Source: Erythrophleum ivorense
Lineage: Eukaryota > Streptophyta > Magnoliopsida > Fabales > Fabaceae
Direction: 5' to 3'
Assembly: GCA_026724425.1 (NCBI GenBank)
Contig: JAIUCV010000103.1
Location: 2,232,001-2,296,000, forward strand
Length of the DNA stretch: 64,000 nucleotides
Below the pieces are notes generated by a model. The model saw only the letters and a list, made by a program, of their open reading frames with translations, was not told where the DNA came from and searched no databases. The translations under genes and the position numbers were made by a program. Of the stretch, positions 13,592-26,360 are shown piece by piece; the stretch's first letter is position 1; each line of letters starts with the position of its first letter.

Positions 13592-13849
13592 TTCTAAATT
13601 GTTTCCTTGTCCTCTAAGTTTACTGGGAGCTGATCATTTAATTTTGGTTTTAGCTGTAAGTAATGTTAGTAGATCCAAAATGTCTTTAATTACTTTAAGT
13701 TAGTGATTCAAAAATCAACTACATGTTAGGTCATAAATTAGCCCTATCAACTTATGTTAAAACCTTAAACCTCGAGAAATAAAGTTGTAAAATTCTAAGG
13801 ACATTTCCTTATAGTACTAAGATAATGCCATGGGAGTAAGTTGTGGCAA

Positions 13850-14252
13850 GTTAAAAATGACTTATATCATTTTAACATCAATGACAAAAGAATTTTTATC
13901 AGCTCATACTATATCGAATTTATTGCCTTTCCAAAATATGAACAGCTAATGTAATGTAGAGGGGGCACATGGATTGGAATGAATTCAATCGCTACTTAAT
14001 GGTACTAAATAGGTCAGTTTGGCATTGACAACAAAAAATGCTATAGTAGACATTTTAAGTCCTACCATTATGTCAATTACCAATAAATCTTCTATGCTTT
14101 TTGCTTCTCTTGTGAGGTTTGCCATTCTCATATTAATAGCCATCAAATTATCTTTAATTTTACCCAATTTTGTCAAAGTACTTGTAAGCATTACATTTAA
14201 GATGACTCATTCCTCTATAAATACATGGGTAATTGACCTGCCATTGATATAA
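13850..14252 (-). pseudogene. Gypsy aspartic protease remnant
   Basis: Minus-strand translation gives the C-terminal half of a retropepsin-like domain (IDIMVGLK then AFFVVNAK), followed by a decayed Trp-Ile-His stretch typical of Tat-clade elements. The catalytic DTG triad is not recognisable. Confidence 0.6.
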
Positions 14253-15699
14253 GCTTTAATATACAAATACTTTAAATGTTTTGTCATAACTTTTGAAGGT
14301 TTCTTAAATTGCATTATGGCTGGCCCTAGTGCTTTATTGTTTAAAGAGTTATGCCCATTTAGCTTCTTTTATAAACGCATCCCTTTCTCAGCCTTTAGGT
14401 TGTTTTGAATCTACCTTAAATTTGCTTCAAATATGCCAATAATGTTAATATCAACTAAAAATGTCTTAGTTTTATCCTCATTCAAAAGGCCATCATCTTC
14501 TTAGTTTATTCTTGCTTCAGTTAATGAATTAAAATCTAGTTTAGGAATGTCTGCCTTCTTATACAACTATACCTTTTCTTTAATGATTTTTTTGCATCCC
14601 TTAACATTTTAAGCATCTATTTCAGCTTTTGAGTAGATCTCTATCTTTGTCTTTTCCTTTTCTAAGTATGAGTTAAAGTGATTGGCAGAGATGGTTATTG
14701 CGACTTCTTCGCCGTATTCCTATTAAGAAACCATTACCATTTCTTTGCATCAGTTTTTTGTTTGAGCATTTTTTAGGGCTTCTTCTGTTTGTCATTATAG
14801 AAAGTAATTTTTAAAGTAGACATTCCTTCTTCAATGTTGAACTTTGCCACTGCCATTCATCTTTTTCTTTCTTAAATAGGCTCCTCATCTATTTTGGTAT
14901 AGATAGACTATTGAACACTCTATCATTTTTCTTTCGTAAAGGATTTTGTAACCTCTTGATAGATTTTAGCTTTTAAGTTCATATTATCGTGTGTCTACAT
15001 CTTGATTAGGCTAAGATGTTGCATCTTTCACCTTTTACTGCTTTTGCATTGGTTGTTTCAATTTATTCTTTTGATGATTAAATGGTGAACTTGATGTTAA
15101 AACCATATTAGTAGAAACAAATGGGAAAAGATCAATATTGACCATCATTTTGGCTATACTTTTATCAGCTAGCTTGATTATGCTTTCTTTCAATGCTTTT
15201 TGAATTGTATTTATGAAAACAATATAGTTAATAGTAGCATAATTATAGGAATGATGTCACTTATAATATTTCCTATTTTTCAACTCTTTAACAAGCAAAA
15301 TTTTATATCCTTCAGGTAACTTAATTTATTTATCTTAAAGCAAGTGATTAAAAATCTAATAGACTTTAGTGATGTCAAACAAATATTCTTCCCTATTTTC
15401 TTGCTTCATAACCTCATTCTCTTTTGAAGGATTTAAAGCAAGATAAGAATATGACTTGCCTTATAGGATTTTAGTTGCTAGTACATCAATTGGGCTTTTT
15501 TTGGCATTTGGTTGTTCCTTCAAAATCATCAACATAATCTATAATAGATACAACAAGTGTACCTTTTTTTGCTCGATTAACCCTTCTCTATTCTTTCTTT
15601 TTGAAGAATTGCTTAATTCAAGTTGCTTTGGTACCTAGTTAAGTAAGATCCAAACATTATTGAATTATTAGTTTCTCTCTCAACTAATGATGTATGTTC

Positions 15700-15900
15700 C
15701 CCGTAGCTATGATAGAATACTTTAGCTCTGGAAACTAAATCAAACATTTGCTTCTCATCTTTTTGAATCTTTTCAGGAAATCAACTACAAACTTGTCCAC
15801 TTGTTGTTTCAAGTTCATAAGATCGACTATAATAACATCTAGTTTTGACCTATAAAACCTAATATAGAAAAGCCTTTCTATATCTGCCTAATTCTAAAAA
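15700..15900 (-). pseudogene. Gypsy gag remnant
   Basis: Minus-strand translation near 15840-15720 reads LMNLKQQVDKFVVDFLKRFK, the conserved retrotransposon gag pattern. It is interrupted by stops. Surrounding DNA out to about 14.3 kb and 17.4 kb is uncharacterised gag or leader sequence of the same element. Confidence 0.6.
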
Positions 15901-17417
15901 GAATTGGGTGACAGAGACAAGTGAAAAGTAAAAACTGTCTCGATTAAAGATAAAAGAAATAATTAAAATTTATAAAATTTATTCTAATTTCCTTTAGTAC
16001 ATTGAGTAGTAAATCTATTTATGTGCTTAATTGTGGATTTAATCCACTTAGGATATGGCTTCCTATATATAAGCTTGTGGAAAAGTCTAAGCTAAATACT
16101 GAAGTGTCTTTTTGTTATCTCGGCAATCATATTAGGGTTGATCAGTTAAACTATAATAGGCTTAAATTATACAATGGTTAGTTGATTAGGATTTGGTAGT
16201 TGAATTGGAACTAGGTTAGCCTATCTTAATAGTATGAAGGGAGCTTGAAGTGGCTAATGTCCATTTAACTGTTCTAGAGTTATTAGATATGTAAGTTGGT
16301 TAACTGTAAGAAGTGGATCTAGATTCCATGGCTGATCCTAAGCTACATCATTTACTACCTTATGGGTGGTCTCTCGTAGGCAAAAACTAAGCTCGATTAA
16401 TGATAAATGGGTTGCTCTAGGGTCAGTACGTAAACTAGCTGATTAACTGTTTAAGGTGGAAGCATATTCCATTACTGCTCATTAGCTAAATCTCCTAAGC
16501 CCTTTAGTTAAACTACCTTATAGCTGGTGGTAGGATATGCTATAACACCTTGTAGGCTCACTTATGAAATAGGACTATAAGACAATGATTAGGCAAAACA
16601 TATGGTAAGCAAAGGTTACTTGGTGTATTTGATGGTTGTCTAACTATGTGTACTTATTCGTATCACAATGTTGGGTATGGTGCTAATTCCTTCCATGCCT
16701 ACCCCCAAGGCTAGTTGGATTGCTAATCATAAGGACATTTGCAATTAGATTTGAAAAAGAATGGGTTGACTAGCATTCAATGATGATATAGACTTTTATT
16801 TTATTTGTATTTGTCTTTGTTCTTATCTCTTAGCATTTTGAAACTCATTATGTACCATTGGCTTGATAATCTCAACTAACTATTTTAACATTTAGTACAT
16901 AAAATCATTCAATCCTATATCTATTTGTTGTTAAATGAATGAGGTTGTCATAACCATGGGCTAGCATTATTTAGTTATTTTATTCATATTTAGATTTACT
17001 GTCCATAGCTGATGGCAAGGTTATGGTCACAGGTTACTAGTGTCATATTTGTGAAACTGGCATGCCTAAACTTGACACCATAACAAGTTAAGAAACATGA
17101 AAGTTGGAATTTTTGCAACTGCCATTCTTCTCTACTCGAATCATATCCATATCACTTAAGTTTTTTCCAAATCATAGGTGCATATGCCACTTATAGTCAT
17201 GATTAGGTGATATAAATTGGATTAGAATTTTGCTATGGTTCCATAGAGTGTGCTAGAATTTTTTATCTGCAAATTTGGGAATGATAGCCGGATGGCTTAG
17301 TTAGCTCACTCTCTTGATTTCTATATCTTGGTGATATATTAAGGAAATGACTCTGTTCCTCAATTGTGAGTTTCTAAGATACTAAAGAAAGTGTCTAATT
17401 TGAAGAATACCTAAGAT

Positions 17418-18131
17418 TGACTAATACCTATGGTTGGAAATTGAGATAAAAGAAAGTAAAGGCTCAAAATACAATTAAAAATTTGTAAATAAAGTAATAA
17501 ATTTTAAATTTTAAAGGGAAGAATATAAAGGATAAAATTAAAAGGCTTATATTTCATTGATTGGATATTTGTGTTTTCAAATGAATATACAATGAGTATT
17601 TATAAGGCTAAAACTAACTATTAATCTCACAAATCTATTTGTCGCTCCTTCTTAAATGTTCAACCAATATATACAATAATATAAGATCACGGCTAACACT
17701 TTAAATGTTGGTTTATGCCACATCAGTTGATTATAATACCCATATCTCTAACATTTAAGGAAGTGGTTCTTCAAGTATATTTTACATTTTTTTTAACTTG
17801 GTCAACTCACACATTTTTTTTTTATCTTTTAACTATTTTCAATAGATTTTATGGGCATTATCTCTAAATTGTATGGTAGAATATAAAAAAATGGGTATGT
17901 GATAGAATGTCGTCCAAATTCAATGAATAATCACTCTTCTTAACTACAAATTATTAAGTTATAAAAAATACTCAAAAAATTATAGCAAAATTCATGACCC
18001 AAAATCACTATGGCCCAATGTAGCTTAGAAAACCTCACTCAACTTTTTTGTTTAACAAATCTCCTTTAATAACTTGATCCAAAGCACAGCCCAAAAGCTA
18101 TGTTTAGTCCAACTATTTTTTAGTGCTAACA
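17418..18131 (-). repeat. Right (5') LTR of the gypsy element
   Basis: Partner of 8885-9624. Its right edge, read on the minus strand, begins TGTTAGCACT and its left edge ends TTAGTCA, giving the expected TG...CA boundaries. No good match to a tRNA primer-binding site is visible just inside it, consistent with age. Confidence 0.75.
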
Positions 18132-18808
18132 ATATCACAAAAGTTAAGATTACAAAACAGAAAGTTAAACTAAAATGTTAAACTAAAAAGAAAAGATCAT
18201 CTTTGCCTGGTTGCTGAATTATCTCTTACAGGAGGTCAGGAATGAGCTTAAAAGAATTTGAGGAAAAGAGACTTGTATTGTATATTTGTAACTATAGTAA
18301 TTTAATTGTGAGGGAATGCATTTTTGCACTAAAACTTATATAAGACTTTTGAAACTTTTGAATTTTATTCATGCAGTATTAAATTAAAAATTTTTGATTC
18401 ATTACTTATTAATTATTAAAGTATATTTGTCTTGATTTTGATTGAAGAGATTAAAAAATAGTAAATAAAAATTTTTAAATCTTGAAAAGCGAAATTGTAT
18501 AAATATATTATTTAAAGACTAAATAATAAAAAATAGTAAATAAAATCTCTTACAATTACACTCTAATTCAGTATTCTTATTCTAATTTGGTTCTAATATT
18601 TTTATCTTTAAAAAAGAAAAAAGGGCCAATCTAGCGAAACTTGGCGTTATCTACCCTTCTATTTTTTTATGCTCTCAACAATTGACGAAAAAAATACTGT
18701 TAATGGCACCAACCAGAAAAAAAATGGATGTATTTAATATTTTTGCATTTATTTGTCATACATGATTGATATAATCCAGTCGTCTTTAAATTATTTCTAA
18801 AATGCTCC

Positions 18809-18856
<48 letters not shown>

Positions 18857-19236
18857 ACTCACCAAATTAATTGTAACTTTTTTGGCAACCAAAGTAATAG
18901 CAAAGCTCAGAAACACAGAAATGGCTGCAAGAATTCCAGATAGCAGGGTATAAAAGCATGAATGATCACCTTTAATCAAGAACTTCATTTCCTTTCTTAG
19001 AATAAAACAAGGTTAGAGTCACTTAAATTGAAAAAAAGAAAAAAAACTAGGGATAACGACTCCCAACATATCGAAATCTACATGAACATTACAATGTAAC
19101 TGCAACAACATACACAAATCCTGCAAACCATAAGTTAAAACCCCCACCCCCAATGTAAGTAACTGTATCCGTATCTTTTGTACTTTCCCCTCCAACGTAA
19201 CAATCTTAATACCAATCTTAAATTGCTTCAGGAGGT
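18132..19236. other. Intergenic spacer with long (TA)n microsatellite
   Basis: AT-rich DNA. A (TA)n run spans about 18812-18856. The right end contains the ABHD17 3' UTR. No other gene is supported. Confidence 0.5.
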
Positions 19237-22200
19237 TCAGCCAGCTCGAATTCTTTCCCGCCAATCAATGCTCTTCCGAGGCCTCTCAAACTGAACATCA
19301 ATGCTTCTCCTAGACTTGTCATGGCACTCCACACTTTTTCTTGACCTCTCCAGCTGGTCAAAAGACATTCTTACCTTATCGTATTTTTCGCCATTATTAA
19401 ATTTATGTTCATGATGTTTCAGTTTTTCTGTCCTATCAGTGCTTTTCCTTGGTTTGTCCCTCTGGTCAGTACTCTTCCTCGGAGCTTCAAGACAATCAGT
19501 ACTTCTTCTTGATTGCTCAACTCTATCCATGCCTCTCCATAAGTTTAGTCTCTGTGATGGTGGTTTTTCTACTGTTGATATAAATTTTCTGAGATGTCTG
19601 ATGTATTCCGGATAGAGTTCCAAATTACAGTGGCTTCCTCCTTTGAGCCATAAAGGTTCATATTTCTCTTGACACAGCTCCCACAACTGCTTGCCATGAG
19701 AGCAATCAACAACCTCATCAGCAGTTCCCTGAATAAAGCATTAGAATGATGCCATATCAGTAAAGCCATAGGAACTGATCCCACACAAACGATAACCACA
19801 GAGAAGTGATTTATGTGAATTCAAGTCACAAATATACACAACAAAATAACTAAGAAGTTTATCTCAGCAGCACAGACTGATGTCTATCCAACTTTGATGC
19901 CATTAAAGTCTGCTCCAATGAACAAACTGCTGGATGTTGTGTTAGCTATCAAGCTATGACATGGTGTTCTCCACTTATCAAGTAGTCATATTTCATATCA
20001 TAGTTTTCTTCAAAACTGTACCAGAACGAAATGTATAGTTGGCAGTTGGCACTCACCGTTATAACCTAAGGACTAAATGAATACTGGCTACAGCAATTCC
20101 AAATTTTATGACAAAATCCAGATTATAAACGTTAGTAGGTGGAAAATCCAACATGACAAAAGCAGAGTACTTACATGAATTATTAGCACAGGACACTTCA
20201 CCAACGGAATTTTATCAATGTTCTGCACAACAATAGCACAACACTAAATTCAGATACATAATAGCAGGTAGAAATAATTGTAGAATCAAGTGAGATCAAG
20301 CATAAATAACAATGACAAATAATCGACCTTATAAATGTCAAACCAGTATGTGCGCTTCACAGGGTACATGACTCTCAACCCCGATAGTATAGGACTGTGA
20401 AGAACAACAGCCCTAAGGTGGGGTAAACGGGCAGCAAGATCTGAAGTAGGGCCACTTCCAACTGATTGACCATAAAGGATTATGTCTTCCTGCTTAGCAC
20501 CATAGTTCTCTTCAAGACACTTATATGCAGCTTCAATGTCAGCATATGTATTATGCTCACTTGGCTGTGAAAGGATATCCATAAACGTTTTTTAGGGTAC
20601 TCTTGCCAGCTGGGATATAAGAAGAATCAAATGTACCAGAAAGAAATGTACAGAACTGTTACCTTCCCTGATGACTGTCCGTAGCCAGAGTAATCATACC
20701 TGCAAACATCGAACCAAGGTGCTTAAGAACATTTAAAACATCAGCTTGATAAACATTTTCTTTAAAAGTATAGTCTTTCAACTTCCTTATAATAGGGTTT
20801 AGGGGCAGGGATGAGCAATCTAAAATGTACAATCTCAAACACGGTTGCCAATCATGCAGCATCAACACCCCTTGATGCTTTTATCCGCCTCAGCAGAACC
20901 TTTTCTAATGCAATAAAGGAGGGAGATTTACAGTTTAGGAAAACTGAAATAAGAAATAAAGCCAAATGATACAGTTGTATCTAAAATGTTTGGTCGTACA
21001 TCACTGCTTGCAAAATTAATCAACTGGAGTTTACAATTCCATTTGTCGTAATCAGGTATATTAAGTGCTACTCTAGGTTATTAAAAGCAATGAATTGGGT
21101 GTAAGCTGTCAAATCAATCAAATATAACTCAAAGTAATTTGCTAGCGTTAGAAATAGAGCTTAAAATCATAAACTTTGGCCAGAATGTTGACGACAAACC
21201 CGTGTACTTCCTGGCAAACGGAAAATTTTACACTGAGCTTAACAGCTTACATGTGTGATGAAATTTTTGAACCGCATATGTCAGATAATCCAACTAAACT
21301 CTAACTATACATTTTTATAAGCAAATTTCCAACTAGTTTGACAATCAACACATTTAGCTTGTATATTGACTACTGTGTAAATTATTTGGAATAATAAAAA
21401 AAAGATATAACATTACATTGACATTTTCAATTATTATCTTCCACTCAAGCAAAAACACATAAACATATGATTGGCCCCATAAATTTAGTATAAAGGCAAA
21501 GCAGATCTACACAAAGAAACCAGAAGAAACCATCGGTTATCCTATTCCCTCTGACCAGATAAGATTGAAAGCGTGTTTTAACTGGTCACATTCGCGTCCT
21601 TGATAAATTAAGCCCAATGAGACTAAGGAATTGTTTATTTTATCCAACCTATCAACATCAGAAGCCGGTATATCCAGGCTGAACAGGACAATCGAGCTGC
21701 CTTCGTCAAGTGAAACGCTACGATTTAATCAATAAGGAGGTGAATTTCAGATTTGGAAAAACACATCAAATAAAAAAATTCTAATTTGGGAAAATTTCAG
21801 TGAAGGCAACATCACAGCATCGAAGGTGCCCTCTCAGGAGTAACAAACACTGTTTCACTAAAAATTCAACAAAATAAAACACAGAAACGCGCACGCACAG
21901 AGACCAGGAGATTCATATATCGGAAAAGCATCGAAAATTGGAGAAAAAGGATTGGATAAAATTTGAATTACCCCATGAGATTGACGCGCAAATGGATGCT
22001 CAGCTCGACGAAGAGCTCGTACATCTGCCCGATATCAGCGGCATTCCCATGAGAGTAAAGAATAGTCGATTTGGCCACGGGATGCCGAACATACATGGCG
22101 ACGATCTCATTGCCACGACGGGTGGGCAATTTCAGAATTTCGACGTTTTCACGATGAGGAAAGGGGCCCAAGAGCAAGAGCCCAGTAGCTTCTTCCTTAA

Positions 22201-22273
22201 CCAGCTTATACGACGGCGGATTCGGCGGAAAGAAGGCCAACTTGGCAGCCATGGAAGAAGTAACCCCACCCAT
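19237..22273 (-). CDS. ABHD17-type alpha/beta hydrolase (candidate protein depalmitoylase)
   Basis: Five exons at 22273-21972, 20699-20663, 20564-20328, 20222-20175 and 19728-19237, lengths 302, 37, 237, 48 and 492, all GT-AG and in frame, giving 371 residues. The catalytic triad is visible: Ser147 in GQSVG, Asp212 in HGTADEVV and His241 in GGSHCNLE. The upstream oxyanion-region motif YSHGNAAD is present. The N-terminus MGGVTSSM fits the N-myristoylation pattern (Gly2, Ser6), suggesting membrane attachment. Animal ABHD17 proteins remove palmitate from signalling proteins; the plant substrate is not known from sequence. The tail (about 270-371) is an unusual basic Ser repeat, reported under findings. 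The antisense frame covering exon 1 is a shadow. Confidence 0.92.
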
Positions 22274-24553
22274 CCTCCTTCTCTGCGCGAAAGGAATCCC
22301 TTTCTTTCTCCGATTTTTTTATTTCTCTCTCCCTCTCTCTAACAATGGCTAAAATCTCCCGTTGGACTGAAGAAGAAGCCAATGAACATCCCTTACTTCT
22401 TCTTCCTCTTCTTCTTGTTCTTCTTCCACTTGTTGTTGTAATCGTCGTTCACAGTTTTTGAGGTGGATTTTTGTTGGTATTAGCACAGTAAAGAAACAGA
22501 GTGTGAGAACAGCCTTGGTCTGGGTTGTTTGCTTGCATCCACACTACCTAGGCATTTGCAACCATAGATGAGCCTCTCACTCCTTCCCATCCATATATTT
22601 TTTTTAAGGGCAACCATTTTGAGCCCAGTTGTCTCATGGTCCCCCTCACGTGCGCTACTATTGACCTGAAGTCCCTCCTCCTTCCTTAATGCTCCTTCTT
22701 TCTTTTTGCATTACGACCCTTCCTCTTTTCGTATTGTCACTTTAACCCCCACTTTTTTTTCCCACTATACAACAGTTATTTCTTCATGAAAAAGTTCTAA
22801 ACTTCTAATAATTGCGCCAAAATCCAAGAAGAGTCCCTCAGCATTTTTTATCCACTGCTCATTACTTTCTTTCTAGAGCATATATATATTTATTTTATTT
22901 TTTATTAACAAAAGACTAAGGATTAGTGAATAAAATATTTAAAAAACTAAATAATATATTTTAAAATTAAAATTTTTTTAAAAATAAAATAAGAAAAAGT
23001 GAGTATAAGAAAAAAAGATAAAAGAAAGAGTTGGGGTGTGAAGTAGAAAAAACATGAAAGTGTAGAGAGAAAGGTAATATAAAATGATGTAGTGGGGTAT
23101 TTAACAGGGTGTCCCATATGGTTGACTTGGTTCAGCATGATTTGGGAAGGAAGGCCTTTCGGCTGTGTGTTTCAGAGTTGAGACGATTGGACTTCACATT
23201 GAATCAGGAATGTCTTCTTCATCCATGAAGTACTTGTTGGGGAATTTTGAACAATCAACCTATTTTTTTTGCTCATCAACGGCTTCCAATTGGGTTCGAT
23301 CTTAGAACCCAAACACACATAGGGTTCGGATTCTGGGACCCACGTTCCACACAACAATAATATTTGTTGTTCCATGTTTTATGTTTAGGCTCCCCCTCAA
23401 CCCGCAATTCATCATACAAAACCATCAACACAACACCCCCAATACAGCTATGTCAGTTTCTGACTTTCCCTACACGTTTTATACTTTCCATGCTTTGTCT
23501 GCACTTTTCTGCTATCATTTTAATGTAAAAGAATAAAAAAATCTACATCTTTCCAATCAGATTTGGATTTTTTTTTTTATTTTGTTGAATTAAATAACAG
23601 ATAAAATTTATAGTATGGGGAAAACATGAGATTGAATTTAAAATTTTGTATTAACTACTCACATCTCTCCTTACAAATAAAAGCTAGTGACTTGATAAAA
23701 TTCTTTGTATTAGTAATTTATCGTGCATTTGTATGGTAGAATGAGCTCAAGTAACCTTTTTTTTTTCCCCTTTTTTGATCAAGGAATTCAAGTAACTTTA
23801 AGCTAAGCAAAAGAACTATTACATTTTTATATAATGTATGGAACTGACATGTAATAGTATTATAGCTATAACTAAATGAAGGTAATTAAGAAACTTTAAA
23901 GATATGCCATCCTCACTCCTGAAGGAAGGAGAAAGATGGTTTGAGTCAGAATTATTGGGGCCTATTAATGGTTTTTTCTTTTGTGGGGTTATCCTGAATA
24001 TAAGAAAGTTTTTTTGGTGAGGTACTACTAGTAAATGTAAGAATCGCCAGTTAAAAAAGCCCAACTAAAATGCATGGACCCATTGGTTCAATGCTCCAGT
24101 CCAGGGCATTCTAATTCACAAATGCTCATTTTCATACAAAATTGTTCCTCAACCCAAAAATCATATAAAACTGCTAGTCTCTTTCATAATTTTCTTAAGT
24201 GTCTGGCTAAAAGATTTTTTTTTAATACCCAGTGAATTACACAAAAATACATACGCATGTAAAGTAAATATTTTAAAAAAATTCAGTTAATGATTTACAT
24301 AATTTATTTCTAAATTTTGAGATCCACAAAATTTTTTGTCCATAATCCTTAGAAATAATCTTCAAGTTGGCCTTTTTTTTTCTTTTCCCAGGAATTCCAA
24401 GCATTTTACTATTGTTTTTACAGTCTAAGAGTGTTGGAAACAACAAATAAAGAAATGAAAATTGAGATCCACAAAAACTATGGGAGAAGAATAGTTGGAT
24501 TATGATTAAATGTGGGAATTATTGTAATAACATTAAACAAACACCAAATAAGT
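22274..24553. other. ABHD17 upstream region and intergenic spacer
   Basis: The first 80 bases upstream of the ABHD17 start are CT-rich on the plus strand, so the 5' UTR is GA-rich on the sense strand. The rest is AT-rich with homopolymer tracts. Short open frames at 22947-24064 have no recognisable features. Confidence 0.5.
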
Positions 24554-25039
24554 TCATTCAAACTCAAAAGAGGAGGGTGATGGAGGGTTTCGGATAGATT
24601 CACAAGTGTGACCATCCAGAAGTCGATGAAGATCATAGTTGGGGTAAGTTTTTGTGATATGACGATCCACTTGTTGCTGGTCGTCTCCATAAATATTACA
24701 GAGAGCCTCCACATAGTTAAGACCCAATTTGCCGGTTCGACGCACGTAAAAGAACCCCGAACGAAATAGGTCTTTGCATATTACATTATTCCAGTTCCAA
24801 CCTGAAAGCGGTGGCGGTGGACTCATTTGCATCCTCAGGCACTGCTCTATAGTAATGGCTCTCACGCTCACACTTACCATCGTCATCGGCAAAACAATGA
24901 TCGCCATTAGTGTCCATGACGGTGCTTTTCTCGTACAGGGAAATGCTTCAAAGTGACCCATGTTCATCTTCCCTTTCTGATTTCTAGCTTCCCTTTTTAA
25001 TCCCTTTTTCAACATGGGGTTGGTTTTTAGATTCTCCAT
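24554..25039 (-). CDS. Unrecognised small protein gene (two alternative models)
   Basis: I do not recognise this protein. Model A is a single open frame 25039-24554 (161 residues, starting MENLKTNPML, ending PSSFEFE*). Model B is spliced: an ATG at 24917, a perfect GTAAGT donor after 24878, an acceptor TTTCAG before 24801, a 76-base intron and an in-frame end at 24554, giving 95 residues starting MDTNGDHCFADDDG. Both share the C-terminal part with GWNWNNVICKDLF and a Tyr/Asp-rich stretch, which looks more like constrained protein than the N-terminal part of model A. No signal peptide or domain is evident. The 5' end is duplicated at 26065-26360, where the frame is broken. It could be a young orphan gene or a transposon-borne fragment. 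Confidence 0.35.
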   Translation of the reverse strand: MENLKTNPMLKKGLKREARNQKGKMNMGHFEAFPCTRKAPSWTLMAIIVLPMTMVSVSVRAITIEQCLRMQMSPPPPLSGWNWNNVICKDLFRSGFFYVRRTGKLGLNYVEALCNIYGDDQQQVDRHITKTYPNYDLHRLLDGHTCESIRNPPSPSSFEFE

Positions 25040-25280
25040 TAGTAACTCTTTCCACTTCCGTTTAATCCATACGGTTCGGATGGCCAGATTTGTGAGATCA
25101 GCAGTTTCTTTCTTTTAGGAAACGGAGCTTTTCGATGGGGCTTTTGGGTTGCGATTCTGTGGACTTATTTTCTGTTTGGGCTTCAAATACAGCCTTTCTT
25201 TTTGTTGGTGAAAGCTGCCTTCCATTACGTTGCTGTCCACAACGGACATGGTGTTGCTCATCGCTAGTAGAAGCCCTAGC
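24960..25280 (-). repeat. Copy A of a local duplication (5' end of the small gene)
   Basis: Aligns with 26065-26360. Shared blocks are the ATGGAGAATCT start (minus strand), the TCTTTCCACTTC(C/T)GTTTA block, CATACGGTTC, and TTTTCTGTTTGGGCTTC. A weaker third partial copy lies at about 25905-25990. Confidence 0.6.
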
Positions 25281-26064
25281 TCAATTATTATCCTTCTACA
25301 CTATAAATAATAGATTCAAATTGAAAAATTTTCTGAAGTGTTATAAGTGTTAATACACGATGATGGTTTGTTTTTAATTTATTAGAGGATGAGTGTATAT
25401 AGATATATAATTTTAGCTATTGAATGTATATGTATTTAATGCGCGTAAATTTTTTTTATAAATTTGGATTAAATTTGGGAGAAGTCACATAATATATAAA
25501 TAGTGTAAATTTTAGAAGGCTTATTTAAATATGAATTAGAACAAAGTAAAAATAAATTGATCTATGAAAATATTGAAAAAGAATGAAAATGTATTAATTT
25601 GATCATCTTAAAGACAAAATGTTTTAATTTAATCTTTTAATCAAAATGATCTTTCATGTTAGATAAAATTATGATTACTTAATAGTAAATTAGTTGATAT
25701 AGTAAATAAAAAATCACATAATTATTAACTAATGATTTGAACTTGCTCAAATATCATTTTTTTCCCTCCTCAGCCCAGATTATTTTATCTAATTTCTCAC
25801 AGTTCACTTAAGCTGATAAAATAATAAAAATTAGGCAAAATGATATCATTTAAGAAAAAATGATACCTGAGAAACTAAATCATCCGTCAATGGCCAGTCG
25901 TTCTTCACTCCTTCCACTTCTGTTTAATCATATCACATTCATCCATACAGTTGGGTTCAGACTGCCCAATGTGTGAGATTCAGCAACAGTTTACTATGCC
26001 ACCAAAAAGGAAAATGTAACAGTTTACAGTTCCTTTTAATGTGCATCAATTAAGCCTCTGATCT

Positions 26065-26360
26065 GGCCCAAAAAAACAAAGGCCTCTGATCTCTAACTTT
26101 CTTCTTTTATTCCTTTTTCAACAAGGGTATACCTTTCAGATTCTCCATGGATTCTTAACTCTTTCCACTTCTGTTTATTCATATAATCTTCACGGACCAT
26201 TCATACGGTTCAGTAGCGTCAGCATTGTTTTTTTTTTTGGAGACAACCGACCTTTTCAATGGGATTGTGGGCTCTAATGACGTGGGCTTGTTTTCTGTTT
26301 GGGCTTCTTTGTTTTCTTCCCATCTACAATATTCCTGATGTTGCTCTGCTCAACACTAGT
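26065..26360 (-). pseudogene. Copy B of the local duplication, with truncated reading frame
   Basis: Matches the promoter and first codons of the small gene at 24554-25039. The copy also starts MENLK but hits a stop after about 13 codons and shows no match to the downstream body. A partial duplication or relic. Confidence 0.5.

Larger units (their letters stand above)
8885..18131 (-). mobile_element. Degenerate Ty3/gypsy LTR retrotransposon, probably Tat/Ogre-like
   Basis: On the minus strand the order is LTR (17418-18131), gag (about 15.7-15.9 kb), protease (about 13.9-14.2 kb), reverse transcriptase (about 12.6-13.6 kb), RNase H region, integrase (about 10.6-11.5 kb), LTR (8885-9624). Integrase after RNase H is the Ty3/gypsy order. 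The protease-end wording (AFFVVNAK then a degenerate RDWIHAN-like stretch) resembles plant Tat-clade polyproteins. Every domain is broken by many stops and frameshifts, so the element is dead and old. Read on the minus strand the LTRs start TGTTAG or TATTAA and end TTAGTCA. A matching target-site duplication was not found. Confidence 0.85.

Noticed and set aside
21938..22342. 134-codon plus-strand frame
   Set aside because: It is antisense to exon 1 of the ABHD17 gene and ends in a low-complexity CT tract; no domain.
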